NCBI GenBank assembly: GCA_045651165.1
Contig: JAZRRX010000039.1
Span: 186,001-250,000, forward strand
Direction: 5' to 3'
DNA from: RGIG4608 sp045651165
Lineage (GTDB): Bacteria; Bacillota; Clostridia; Oscillospirales; CAG-272
DNA: 64,000 bases
The notes beneath the pieces are model-generated. The model was not told the origin of the DNA. It saw nothing but the letters and a program-made list of their open reading frames with translations, and searched no databases. The translations under genes were made by a program, and so were the position numbers. The number at the start of each line of letters is the position of its first letter. Positions within the stretch are counted from its first letter, which is position 1. This document shows, in pieces, positions 53,886 to 63,212 of this stretch.

Positions 53886-55252
53886 AATGTTACACCGTCC
53901 TTAAATATTGAAATTTCGCGATAGGAGTGCTGTTCATTCTTAGTTTGCTCTCCTTCTGCAACTTTAAGTATGTATTCAAACAATTCATTTGTCAAAGGAT
54001 TACCCTCAAGCGTAGGAGAAGCATCAAAGTCAATCCAATTTGATTTTCTCTCGGCAAGAGAATGATTTGTTGCAATCTTAACAGTAGGAACTGGACCACC
54101 AACGGGTGTTCCACGTCCTGTTGTGAAAAGAATAATATGTACGCCCGCGGCAGTAAGATTTGTTATTGCCACTATGTCATTACCTGGTCCGTTAAGAAGT
54201 GAAAGACCATTCTTTGAGATAACGTCACCGTAATCAAGAACATCAACTACCTTTGAAAGACCGCCCTTTTGAATGCATCCGAGAGATTTTTCTTCAAGTG
54301 TGCTAATACCACCCTTCTTATTTCCTGGAGAAGGATTTTCATAGATTACCTGATTATGTCTTGTATAATAGTCTTTAAAATCGTTGATAAGTTTAACACA
54401 CTTGTCAAAGATTTCTTCGTTCTCTGCTCTTGCCATCAAAAGATGTTCTGCACCGAACATTTCGGGAACTTCAGTAAGAACACAGCTACCTCCACTTGCA
54501 ATTACCTTATCAGAAAGACGACCAACAAGGGGATTTGCGGTAATTCCGCTATATCCATCACTACCACCACATTTAAGACCAATCTTAAGCTTGGAAACGG
54601 GCACGGGCTGTCTTTCAAATGTATTTGCATAGTCTTGAAGCTCACGTACTAAGCGAATACCCTCTGCAACATCATCGTTAAAATCTTGTGCATTAAGGAA
54701 TTTCACTCTATTTTCATTAACAGGTCCTAAAACCTTTTTGAAAACATCAATATTGTTATTTTCACAACCAAGACCAAGTACAAGCACACCACCTGCATTT
54801 GGATGATTTACAAGTCCACGAAGAACGAGCTGTGTTGTGCTTTGGTCATCACCAAGCTGTGAACAACCAAAAGGATGAGGAAAATGAAGGGCGCCGGTTT
54901 CTTTTGCAATCTGCTCGGCAACCTTGTTTACGCAACCAACGGTTACAATAATCCAAACATCATTTCTAATACCAACATCGCCATTTTCTCTTACATATCC
55001 CATAAATGTGCGACTCTTGTCTTCTTCGTCTATGTCATAGAAAGTAGGCTCGTAAGTATATTCAAGATTGCCTGAAAGGTTTGTCTTGATGTTATGATTA
55101 TGCACATGCTCACCCTTAGCTATATCAACTATAGCATGTCCTATTGGGTTTCCATATTTTATAATGTTTTCACCAGCCTTTATGTCACGGAGAGCATATT
55201 TATGCCCGTCTTCAAGGTTGATGTCAACGTTATCTAATTTGTTAATTAACAT
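53882..55252 (-). CDS. uxaA: Altronate dehydratase UxaA
   Basis: A 456-residue enzyme that dehydrates D-altronate to 2-keto-3-deoxygluconate. The N-terminal SAF domain (about 1-75, with ALRDIKAGENI and GEHVHNHN) is joined to the C-terminal domain (LKCGGSDGYSGITANPLVGR, then FTTGRGTPVGGPVPTVKIA), as in iron-dependent altronate/galactarate dehydratases. It is slightly shorter than the 495-residue E. coli enzyme. Overlaps of seven bases with uxaB and four with uxaC show tight coupling. Confidence 0.95.
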   Translation of the reverse strand: MLINKLDNVDINLEDGHKYALRDIKAGENIIKYGNPIGHAIVDIAKGEHVHNHNIKTNLSGNLEYTYEPTFYDIDEEDKSRTFMGYVRENGDVGIRNDVWIIVTVGCVNKVAEQIAKETGALHFPHPFGCSQLGDDQSTTQLVLRGLVNHPNAGGVLVLGLGCENNNIDVFKKVLGPVNENRVKFLNAQDFNDDVAEGIRLVRELQDYANTFERQPVPVSKLKIGLKCGGSDGYSGITANPLVGRLSDKVIASGGSCVLTEVPEMFGAEHLLMARAENEEIFDKCVKLINDFKDYYTRHNQVIYENPSPGNKKGGISTLEEKSLGCIQKGGLSKVVDVLDYGDVISKNGLSLLNGPGNDIVAITNLTAAGVHIILFTTGRGTPVGGPVPTVKIATNHSLAERKSNWIDFDASPTLEGNPLTNELFEYILKVAEGEQTKNEQHSYREISIFKDGVTL

Positions 55253-56526
55253 TTTTCAATCTCCTCTGCAAGGAAGGACAAATCCTGTCCCCAAAAATCA
55301 ATGTTTGCAAGGATTTCACGTGTGTTATGGTTCTTCATAAACTCAATAACCTCGGGTGCGTCCTGAGGCATATCAGTCTTATAGAACTCAATGAGTTTTG
55401 CAAACGCAAAGATGAGTGTTTCGGGCATCTTATTATATCTCTTAATATATTCAAGAATTGAAGGAAGAACTCTAACCTTGAATTTGCTTACTGAGTTAAG
55501 AGAAATAGCAGAAAGATAGTGCTTGATATATGGGTTGCCAAATCTTTCAACTACGCTATTTGCATAAGCCAAAAGTTCATCTTTGGGAAGATCGAGTGTA
55601 GGGCAAATCTCATCAAATACGCATCTGCGAAGATGAGCGCACATTTTTTCATCGTCAATACAGCTCTTAACTGTATCAAAGCCCTCAAGCATAGCATAAG
55701 GAACAAGTGACGTGTGCGCACCGTTAAGAATGCGAACCTTTCTTGTTCTATACATTTCAAGCTTATCCTTAGTAACTATAACATTAAGTCCAGCTGAAGC
55801 AAAAGGAATTTCACTTTCAAGGTCATGCTCTGTTTCGATTACCCAAAGGTGGAAGAATTCGCTTGTGTTAAGCATATTGTCTTCATATCCAAGACCAAGG
55901 TCTTCACCTCTTGGGAAACCTGTATTAATTCTATCAACCAATGTATTCGTAAATACGTTTTCATTTTCTATCCAAGCGCAGAAATCTTCACCGAGATTCC
56001 AAAGCTCTGCATATTTAATAATGCATTTCTTAAGGTTATCACCATTTCTATCGATAAGCTCACAAGGAAGGAAAATAAAACCGCCAAGTCCAAGCTCAAA
56101 TCTTCTCTTAAGAAGAAGCGTTACCTTTGCAGGAAATGTTTTGGGAGGAGCATCTGTTATTTTATCCTCATCAGAGAAAACAATGCCTGATTCAGTAGTA
56201 TTTGATACTACAAAACGAAAATCGGGATTCTCTGCAAGTGCAAGATATGCGCTAAAATCTTCATAGGGCTTTACGCAACGAGAAATAACATCAACAACAG
56301 TTGTATCAACACCTTCTACACCACGAATAACGTGTGTATATACACAATTCTGTGCAGAAAGCATATCGCACATACCCATCTCAATTGGCTGGACAACAAC
56401 TACGTTACCGTTAAAATTAGAGCTTTCATTTACCTTTTGAAGCATCCAATCTACAAATCCACGAAGAAATCCACCCTCACCAAATTGAATTACTCTTTCG
56501 GGTCTAATGGTCTTTTCAAAATCCAT
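55246..56526 (-). CDS. uxaB: Tagaturonate reductase UxaB
   Basis: A 426-residue NAD-dependent reductase of the mannitol dehydrogenase family, converting D-tagaturonate to D-altronate. RVIQFGEGGFLRGFVDWML is the nucleotide-binding start; FVVSNTTESGIVFSDED and KVRILNGAHTSLVPYAMLEG (active-site Lys and Asn/His) are typical of UxaB/UxuB. The GGGAGG site supports the start. First gene of the operon, divergent from the AraC gene. Confidence 0.93.
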   Translation of the reverse strand: MDFEKTIRPERVIQFGEGGFLRGFVDWMLQKVNESSNFNGNVVVVQPIEMGMCDMLSAQNCVYTHVIRGVEGVDTTVVDVISRCVKPYEDFSAYLALAENPDFRFVVSNTTESGIVFSDEDKITDAPPKTFPAKVTLLLKRRFELGLGGFIFLPCELIDRNGDNLKKCIIKYAELWNLGEDFCAWIENENVFTNTLVDRINTGFPRGEDLGLGYEDNMLNTSEFFHLWVIETEHDLESEIPFASAGLNVIVTKDKLEMYRTRKVRILNGAHTSLVPYAMLEGFDTVKSCIDDEKMCAHLRRCVFDEICPTLDLPKDELLAYANSVVERFGNPYIKHYLSAISLNSVSKFKVRVLPSILEYIKRYNKMPETLIFAFAKLIEFYKTDMPQDAPEVIEFMKNHNTREILANIDFWGQDLSFLAEEIEKC

Positions 56527-56567
56527 AGTAAAATCCTCCCTTTTAATAAAAAAGATTTAAAATTTAA

Positions 56568-56610
56568 TATCAAAAAAATCTTGCCATTTTTTATTCGGGT
56601 ATAAATACCC
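56568..56610. promoter_or_regulatory. Candidate operator elements before uxaB
   Basis: Two elements lie close together in the uxaB-araC region. TATCAAAAAAATCTTG at 56568-56583 resembles the TCAAAAAAATCAAG sites. GGGTAT-AA-ATACCC (56597-56610) is a perfect 6-bp inverted repeat and a good candidate for a dimeric repressor or activator. No second copy of the palindrome was noticed. Confidence 0.4.
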
Positions 56611-56675
56611 ATATATATTTTATACTTATATATAAAGTAACGCCTTAAAAAAATTGCATAATTTAACAAAGTATC

Positions 56676-56704
56676 TTGATTTTTTTGATATATAGTGCTA
56701 TAAT
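56676..56704 (+). promoter_or_regulatory. Promoter of the locus AraC gene, overlapping the shared motif
   Basis: TTGATT (56676-56681) and TATAAT (56699-56704) with a 17-base spacer. The reverse complement of the motif at 39335 occupies 56673-56688 and covers the -35 box, so a protein bound there could control the gene itself. Confidence 0.7.
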
Positions 56705-56734
56705 ATCTTTAATATTATGATGGAGAGTATATTT

Positions 56735-57559
56735 ATGACTGCTAATCTTTTAAAAAACAATGAGGATTTCTATTTTCATCGCGTAGAAAACAAAACGTGT
56801 TCTAACTCCACATTACACTTCCATTCTGGATTTGAACTCTATTATATGAGAGAGGGCAAATGCCACTATGTTATTGATGACAATTCGTTTGATATAGTAT
56901 CCGGTGACGTTATTCTCATTCCCTCTGGCACAGTGCATGGAACTAATTATGGCTCAAAACCTTGCACAAGATTACTTATTAATTTTCCCGAAAACTTTAT
57001 TACACCAGAAATACTTTCGACAATAAAATCAATTGGGTATATTTATAAAAATCCCGAAACTATACCTGCCATTAACGAATTGTTCTATTTGATTGAACAA
57101 GAGTATTTAAGAAATGATTTTCTTTCTTATTCAGCATTAAAAGCATATACCGAAGGTATTTTAATGATTATGATAAGAAAAAGCAAACAAATTGATAATA
57201 CTAGAAATTCTATTGTAGACACTGCAGTTAAATACATTCAGGAAAATTACACCTCAACTATACGCTTGGCTGATGTTGCAAAAATGTTATCTGTAAGTGA
57301 AGAACATCTATCTCGTATTTTCAAAAAGGAAATTACTTTTGGATTTAGTGAATACATAACGCTCATCAGATTGCAAAAAGCAGAACATATGCTCAAAAAC
57401 GAGCCCAGCCGTGCAGTTACTGAAGTCGCATATGCTTGTGGATTCAATGACAGTAATTATTTCTCATATAAATTTAAAAAAGCATATGGTATCACACCAT
57501 CACAACTCAGAGATGGAAAAGAAATGGATAACCCTCAACCACCCAACTACACTAACTAA
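56735..57559 (+). CDS. AraC-family regulator of the pectin/hexuronate locus
   Basis: A 274-residue regulator: N-terminal cupin sensor (HFHSGFELYYMREGKCHYV and DVILIPSGTVHGTNYG) and a C-terminal double helix-turn-helix (IRLADVAKMLSVSEEHLSRI and AVTEVAYACGFNDSNYFSYK). ATG 56735 follows GGAGAG. It diverges from uxaBAC and precedes the transporter gene by 13 bases. It probably senses a uronic acid; which one cannot be told. Confidence 0.93.
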   Translation: MTANLLKNNEDFYFHRVENKTCSNSTLHFHSGFELYYMREGKCHYVIDDNSFDIVSGDVILIPSGTVHGTNYGSKPCTRLLINFPENFITPEILSTIKSIGYIYKNPETIPAINELFYLIEQEYLRNDFLSYSALKAYTEGILMIMIRKSKQIDNTRNSIVDTAVKYIQENYTSTIRLADVAKMLSVSEEHLSRIFKKEITFGFSEYITLIRLQKAEHMLKNEPSRAVTEVAYACGFNDSNYFSYKFKKAYGITPSQLRDGKEMDNPQPPNYTN

Positions 57560-57572
57560 AAAGGATTAAAAG

Positions 57573-58553
57573 ATGAAAGATTTACTTTTTGTAATTAATG
57601 CAATTCTGCCCATTATTTTAATGATAGTGGTTGGATATTTTTTAAAAAGAATAAAACTTTTAGAGAATGAGATGGCAAAAAAACTTAACACCTTGGTTTT
57701 TCGTCTTTTCTTGCCAATAATGCTATTTCTTAACGTATACAAGATACAAAATTTTTCTGAAATAGATTTTGTATTTGTTTGGTATGCAATAGGAATTACC
57801 GTACTTCTCTTCTTGGTTGGTATTCCTGTAATGGGAATTATTTTTAAAGACAATCGTCAAAGAAGCGTTATGCTTCAAGGAATTTTTAGGGCAAACTATG
57901 CGCTTGTGGGAATTCCTCTTGCAGAATCACTTTTCGGTGTTGAAGGCAGTATAATGGCATCTTTACTCTCTGCTTTTATTGTACCGATATTTAATATTTT
58001 GGCGGTAATTTGTTTAACTATATACTCTGCAGGTGATAAGAAGCCAAGCATTTCGGGAGTTTTAAAAGGTATTGCAAAAAATCCTTTGATAAAAGGAATT
58101 TTGTGCGGATTTATCGCACTTGGTATTCGAGCAATTTTTGTTAAGTTCAATATAGATTTTCGTCTTACTGATATTCCATCTGTATATAAAACTTTGCAAA
58201 ATCTTTCAAGTGTTGCAACTCCACTTTCTCTTTTGGTGCTTGGTGCGAGATTTGAGCTTTCTGCCATTCCCCATCTTAAAAAGCACATAATAATAGGAGT
58301 TATAAATCGTGTGGTAATAGTACCCTTTGTAGGCATAGCACTTGCACTTGCAATGAATAGATTTTCAGGCGCACAATTTGCAAGTTTTATAGCTTGTTTC
58401 TGCACTCCCGTCGCAGTTTCAAGTGTTCCTATGTCGCAAGAAATGGGAGCAGATGCTGACCTTATGGGGCAGCTCGTTGTATGGACAACCATATTCTCTG
58501 CTTTTAGTATTTTTATCGCATCTTACATTTTAAGAGTGTTGGGAATATTCTAA
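57573..58553 (+). CDS. AEC-family (auxin efflux carrier-like) transporter
   Basis: A 326-residue membrane protein with about ten helices. FRANYALVGIPLAESLFG, the central basic loop and CFCTPVAVSSVPMSQEMGAD near the C-terminus are hallmarks of the AEC family, whose bacterial members move organic acids. With the regulator and hexuronate genes, it may export or import a uronic acid or a fermentation product; this is inference. Confidence 0.9.
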   Translation: MKDLLFVINAILPIILMIVVGYFLKRIKLLENEMAKKLNTLVFRLFLPIMLFLNVYKIQNFSEIDFVFVWYAIGITVLLFLVGIPVMGIIFKDNRQRSVMLQGIFRANYALVGIPLAESLFGVEGSIMASLLSAFIVPIFNILAVICLTIYSAGDKKPSISGVLKGIAKNPLIKGILCGFIALGIRAIFVKFNIDFRLTDIPSVYKTLQNLSSVATPLSLLVLGARFELSAIPHLKKHIIIGVINRVVIVPFVGIALALAMNRFSGAQFASFIACFCTPVAVSSVPMSQEMGADADLMGQLVVWTTIFSAFSIFIASYILRVLGIF

Positions 58554-58570
58554 AAATATCAATAAAATCA

Positions 58571-58597
58571 AGGTTTTCGCAAGAAAACCTTTTTTTA
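58571..58597 (+). terminator. Terminator after the AEC gene
   Basis: AGGTTTTC-GCAA-GAAAACCT followed by seven T. TATCAATAAAATCAAGG, one base off the motif at 39365-39380, overlaps its left edge (about 58556-58572). Confidence 0.9.
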
Positions 58598-58713
58598 TAG
58601 GTTTTTTAGAAATTAGCATTGTGCAATTTATCAAAAAATATAGTTCTTTTTTTGTAGAAATATGAGAATTTGTGTTTTTGAGCACTTTTATTATATATTT
58701 AATACTAATTTTA

Positions 58714-58742
58714 TTGATTTTTATATTATTTTATGGTAAAAT
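58714..58742 (+). promoter_or_regulatory. Promoter of the pectate lyase gene
   Basis: TTGATT (58714-58719) and TAAAAT (58737-58742) with a 17-base spacer, 64 bases before the lyase start. Confidence 0.6.
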
Positions 58743-58805
58743 ATAGACAATGGCATAATGTTTTTTATATTTCACAATTATTGTGCTAAAGAATGGAGGA
58801 ATTCT

Positions 58806-61800
58806 ATGAAAACAAAGATTAATACAAGGGTTATTTCATTGTTACTGATAGCACTTATGGTGCTTCCAATCATGATGCCCCTTATGGGTGCTTTAGCAGT
58901 TGAAAGCTGGTCCACAGTTAGTGCCCCCACGTTAGAATCAATCACAGCAAATTCAGATGGTACTGTAAGCGTTTCAGTTAACGCACCCGTCGGAGATGGT
59001 CGCGCTGACTCTCTGACAGTAAATATGTATGAGGGTGGAAATATTATTTCTACTGTTACTTCCGACTCAAAAAAATCAAGTGACGCTCACGAACTTATTT
59101 TCAGCCCTGTTAAATCAGGATCATACGAGTTTGAAGCGGTTATTTCTCGCGCAGGCGAAGAAAATAAGGTTGGACAAAGAAAAGTCTATACATACACTCT
59201 TCCCCTCTCTGTTCCATATATAACCATCGCTTCCAATCTTGGTGGCGGTGCGGTTAACGTTATTTGGAATCCAACAAGAGAAGCTAAATCATATAACGTT
59301 TACGTTAATGACTCGTTGTACCAAACAACCGAGAACCGTGATATTACAATCACAGGTCTTACAATCGGTTCAGAAGCGAAAATCGAAGTAGAAGCAGTAC
59401 GCGGAAGCGAAAAATCCGAAAAATCTTCTATAAACATTACTATTGGAGAAGAAAAACGTGATTGGAACTTTACAACATACGGTCCTTCAACGAATAGTGG
59501 CGATAACAAATTTAACGAAAAAGATGACGGTTCCGTAATAATATCTTCACTTAGTGGTAAAGGCAAGATTCAACCCACGGGCGCAGACGGTCTTTCGTTC
59601 TATTATACTGCAATTCCTGCAGATCAAAACTTCGTATTCCGCGCAAAAGTATCTGTGAATTATTGGTACATATCTAATGGTCAAGAAGGATTCGGTATTA
59701 TGGCTATGGACCACGTTCCCTCCGGAACTATGTATGGTCAGGATTTCTGGTCAAATGTTTATATGGCAGCCTCCACTAAAATAGAATATCGCTATGAGGA
59801 CGTAGAAGAGGGCGAGCCCAATATTTATACCGTTGATTCTATTTACGGTGATAAATACAGCATGAAGCTCGGTATCGGCACGATTTCTAAAACAGGTATC
59901 AATCAGGATATACTCGATAGAACCAAGCTCGGTGAATCAGGTCTTATCGTCGGTACGAACGGCAATCTTCAATCCGTAGTTGAAACTCTTGAATATAAGG
60001 CAGGCACCCTTGGTAAGAAGCCAGGCACCTATAACGTTATAGGAAATTATAAAGAAAATACTCCCGAAGGCACGTTAGAGGAAGAATACCTTCTTACAGA
60101 AATGATTCTTGAAATCGAAAAGAATCCAACAGGTTATTTCATTACCTATTATGTCGAAGACAAAGACGGTAATTTAACACCTGTAAGAACAATTAAGAAT
60201 TACGACCCCAATGCTTTGGAACAGTTTGATAAGGACTATGTTTACGTTGGTATGTTTGCTTCTCGTAATGCAAAAGTTACCTTTAGTGATATCGTTATTG
60301 AAACAACTCCCAAAGCTGAAGATACACGCCCCGTGGAGCCCAAACCTCCCATAGTAGTAACACCCACAGTAACTGTTACATCTGCAAGCTCCACCACCAG
60401 CACAAATTACAACCTTATTGCTGACTTCAATGCAGAAGGTACTGTACAAATTTATATGAACAACAAACTTCTTCATACTGACACAATAGAAGCAATTAAT
60501 AAAGAAGAAGTTCAAGCTAATCCCAAGCTCAGATTAATTTATGAGCGTTTGAATACAGTTTTGGATTTCAGCGAAGTTGCACGTTACGGCGAGAAAACTC
60601 CCAATGCTTTGAAAATAGTATTCAGCCCCGATGCCGATCAATTCACTAATTTGTTCCCAGAAGACGTCGATGTTAAGTATGAGCTTTCAACAACATATGA
60701 TGTTTGGTTCAATATGGATATTACTCTTTATAAGGGCAATTATCATAAGAAAACTATCTATGTTGCTCCCTATCCAACAGGTATGTATTACGGCAATGGT
60801 ACAAAAGAACATCCTTACGATATTCAAACAGCTATCAAGCTTGTAGTTCCGGGTCAGACGATCGTTCTTATGGAAGGCACTTACAAGCTCGACACAGGTC
60901 TTAGAATTGAAAGAGGTATCAACGGTACAGCAGAAAATCCCATAAGAATGATTGCCGATCCCGAAGCAAAGACCAGACCCATTATTGACTTCGTTGGATT
61001 AGGAACAGGTATCACTTGTGGTGCTAACTGGTGGTATTTCTATGGCTTTGACGTGACTAACACAATTGACGGAAGCAAGGGCTTCCAGGTTTCAGGTAAC
61101 TACAACGTTCTCGACCAGATCAATACCTATTACAACGGTAATACAGGTATCCAGATTAGCCGCTATCACGCTGCTGACCTTACTATGGATCGTTGGCCCG
61201 CTAACAACCTCATTCTTAACTGTACATCCTATGGAAATGCAGATGTTGGCTTTGAAGATGCAGACGGTTTTGCAGCAAAGCTTACTATCGGTGAAGGTAA
61301 CGTATTTGACGGTTGTGTAGCATACAACAATGCAGACGACGGTTGGGATCTTTACGCCAAGATAGCAACAGGTGAAATCGGCGCGGTAATCATCAGAAAC
61401 TGCGTAGCTTACGCTAACGGTTTCCTCGAAGACGGCAAGGTTGCAGGTAACGGTAACGGATTTAAGATGGGTGGCGACTCCCTTCCTGGTCAGCATCAAC
61501 TTATTAACTGCATCGCTTTCAACAACAGAGCTAAAGGTATTGACTCCAACTCCTGCCCAGATATTATCGTTAAGGACTGTATCAGCTATAACAACGGTTC
61601 TCACAACGTAGCTTTCTATACTAATAGCGCCAATACCACCAACTTCTCTGCTAATAACGTGATCTCTATTAAGGATAATAAACTTAAAGAGAATACTGTA
61701 AAAGACAAGTTGGAAGGCATTGGAAACCAAGATAAAGAAAAGTATGAAAATGCTTCTAACTATTATTGGGATGGCACAGTTTGTAAGAACAAAGAAGGCA

Positions 61801-62297
61801 AAGAATTGACCACAGATATTTTCGTAAGCACAGAATTTACTGGTATCACAAGAAATGCAGATGGAACTATCAATATGAACGGATTCCTCGCTCTTAACGA
61901 AAAAGCTCCTGCTGGCGCAGGTACAACAGGTGATTCTACTGCATCCGCTAAAATTACACTTCTTCCCGATGCAGAATGCACATTCCCTGAAGAATGGACT
62001 ATCACAGATCAGTACGTTCACTGGCACGAATGCGAATGTGGTAACAAGAATAATATCGAAGAACATGTTTTTGAATACGTAATTGAAAAAGAACCCACAG
62101 AAGATACAGTTGGTTACAAGCATAACGAATGTACAATTTGTGGATACAAGAGACCGACTATTGAAATTCCTTCCCTTGGAAATCCTAATGCTAATCAACC
62201 CGATGCTCCCGCAAATGTTGGTGGCATCATTGGATTCTTCCAGATGATCTGGCAGGCAATTCTCAATTTCTTCAGAACAATATTCGGTTTAAGATGA
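58806..62297 (+). CDS. Secreted PL9-family pectate lyase, multidomain
   Basis: A 1163-residue exported lyase; ATG 58806 follows GGAGG and starts a signal peptide. Order of parts: two FnIII-like domains (about 35-210), a beta-sandwich module (about 215-510), a linker, then a right-handed beta-helix (about 660-960) with PL9 motifs. DADGFAAKL and ADDGWDLYAK hold calcium-binding Asp residues, and Lys887 in GNGFKMGG is the likely catalytic base. PL9 enzymes cut polygalacturonate by beta-elimination. The C-terminus has a Cys module (HECECGNKN and CTICGYKRP), then a hydrophobic tail IIGFFQMIWQAILNFFRTIF, perhaps for membrane association. It feeds the importer and GH105 with unsaturated oligomers. 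Confidence 0.9.
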   Translation: MKTKINTRVISLLLIALMVLPIMMPLMGALAVESWSTVSAPTLESITANSDGTVSVSVNAPVGDGRADSLTVNMYEGGNIISTVTSDSKKSSDAHELIFSPVKSGSYEFEAVISRAGEENKVGQRKVYTYTLPLSVPYITIASNLGGGAVNVIWNPTREAKSYNVYVNDSLYQTTENRDITITGLTIGSEAKIEVEAVRGSEKSEKSSINITIGEEKRDWNFTTYGPSTNSGDNKFNEKDDGSVIISSLSGKGKIQPTGADGLSFYYTAIPADQNFVFRAKVSVNYWYISNGQEGFGIMAMDHVPSGTMYGQDFWSNVYMAASTKIEYRYEDVEEGEPNIYTVDSIYGDKYSMKLGIGTISKTGINQDILDRTKLGESGLIVGTNGNLQSVVETLEYKAGTLGKKPGTYNVIGNYKENTPEGTLEEEYLLTEMILEIEKNPTGYFITYYVEDKDGNLTPVRTIKNYDPNALEQFDKDYVYVGMFASRNAKVTFSDIVIETTPKAEDTRPVEPKPPIVVTPTVTVTSASSTTSTNYNLIADFNAEGTVQIYMNNKLLHTDTIEAINKEEVQANPKLRLIYERLNTVLDFSEVARYGEKTPNALKIVFSPDADQFTNLFPEDVDVKYELSTTYDVWFNMDITLYKGNYHKKTIYVAPYPTGMYYGNGTKEHPYDIQTAIKLVVPGQTIVLMEGTYKLDTGLRIERGINGTAENPIRMIADPEAKTRPIIDFVGLGTGITCGANWWYFYGFDVTNTIDGSKGFQVSGNYNVLDQINTYYNGNTGIQISRYHAADLTMDRWPANNLILNCTSYGNADVGFEDADGFAAKLTIGEGNVFDGCVAYNNADDGWDLYAKIATGEIGAVIIRNCVAYANGFLEDGKVAGNGNGFKMGGDSLPGQHQLINCIAFNNRAKGIDSNSCPDIIVKDCISYNNGSHNVAFYTNSANTTNFSANNVISIKDNKLKENTVKDKLEGIGNQDKEKYENASNYYWDGTVCKNKEGKELTTDIFVSTEFTGITRNADGTINMNGFLALNEKAPAGAGTTGDSTASAKITLLPDAECTFPEEWTITDQYVHWHECECGNKNNIEEHVFEYVIEKEPTEDTVGYKHNECTICGYKRPTIEIPSLGNPNANQPDAPANVGGIIGFFQMIWQAILNFFRTIFGLR

Positions 62298-62309
62298 TTC
62301 TTAATACTA

Positions 62310-62337
62310 TATCCCCCAAGATACTTCTTGGGGGATA
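62310..62337 (+). terminator. Hairpin after the lyase gene
   Basis: TATCCCCCAAG (62310-62320) and CTTGGGGGATA (62327-62337) pair perfectly over 11 bp. A short T tract follows (CTTTTATG). Confidence 0.75.
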
Positions 62338-62351
62338 CTTTTATGAAAAAG

Positions 62352-62378
62352 AAAAGGCACTCTTATGAGTGCCTTTTT
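62352..62378. terminator. Bidirectional terminator between the lyase and kduD
   Basis: AAAAGGCACTC-TTAT-GAGTGCCTTTTT, ending 13 bases before the kduD stop; serves both convergent transcripts. Confidence 0.88.
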
Positions 62379-62391
62379 AATTAAATTATTA

Positions 62392-63195
62392 TTAACCTGG
62401 TTGTTTGCCAAAGTATGCCTGAATACCACCGTCAACATAAAGGATTTGTCCGTTAACGAAATCAGACGCGCTAGATGCGAGGAATACTGCAGGTCCTGCA
62501 AGGTCTTCGGGGTCACCCCAACGTCCTGCGGGTGTTTTAGTATCAGTAATGAAACTATCGAAAGGATGTTTGCTTCCATCTGCCTGTGGCTCACGAAGAG
62601 GAGCTGTTTGAGGTGTTGCAATATATCCAGGACCAATGCCATTACACTGAATGTTGTACTGACCATATTCTGATGCGATATTTCTTGTAAGCATCTTAAG
62701 TCCACCTTTAGCAGATGCATATGCGGAAACAGTTTCACGACCAAATTCACTCATCATTGAGCAAATATTGATAATCTTACCACTTCTCTGCTTAATCATT
62801 GAAGGAAGAACTGCCTTTGAAACGATAAAAGGTGCATTCAAGTCAACATCAATTACCTGACGGAATTCACTTGCCTTCATCTCAATCATAGGAATTCTCT
62901 TAATAATACCAGCATTATTTACAAGAATGTCAACAACGCCAACCTCTTCTTCAATCTTTGCTACCATAGCGTTAACTGCATCTTCATCAGTAACATCACA
63001 AACATATCCCTTTGCGTCAATTCCGTCTGCAGCATATGCAGCAAGGCCTCTATCAACGAATTCTTGCTTAATATCATTAAAAACTATCTTAGCTCCTGCA
63101 GCTGCAAGACCCTTTGCGATAGCGTAACCGATACCATAAGATGCACCTGTAATAAGGGCAACCTTACCCTCGAGAGAAAAATTCTTAATACTCAT
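62392..63195 (-). CDS. kduD: 2-keto-3-deoxygluconate-forming dehydrogenase KduD
   Basis: A 267-residue short-chain dehydrogenase. GASYGIGYAIAKG is the cofactor loop, NNAGIIKR and YASAKGG (Tyr and Lys) the active site, and YNIQCNGIGPGYIATPQTAPL the substrate loop typical of KduD. It reduces 2,5-diketo-3-deoxygluconate to 2-keto-3-deoxygluconate. It starts 17 bases after kduI with an AAAGGAG site; the pair forms an operon continuing beyond the window. Confidence 0.93.
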   Translation of the reverse strand: MSIKNFSLEGKVALITGASYGIGYAIAKGLAAAGAKIVFNDIKQEFVDRGLAAYAADGIDAKGYVCDVTDEDAVNAMVAKIEEEVGVVDILVNNAGIIKRIPMIEMKASEFRQVIDVDLNAPFIVSKAVLPSMIKQRSGKIINICSMMSEFGRETVSAYASAKGGLKMLTRNIASEYGQYNIQCNGIGPGYIATPQTAPLREPQADGSKHPFDSFITDTKTPAGRWGDPEDLAGPAVFLASSASDFVNGQILYVDGGIQAYFGKQPG

Positions 63196-63212
63196 ATTTA
63201 GTTCTCCTTTTA

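Noticed and set aside
61092..62198. Antisense open frame of 368 codons inside the pectate lyase gene
   Set aside because: It is a shadow of the lyase frame, Cys/Val-rich, without ribosome-binding site or known family.
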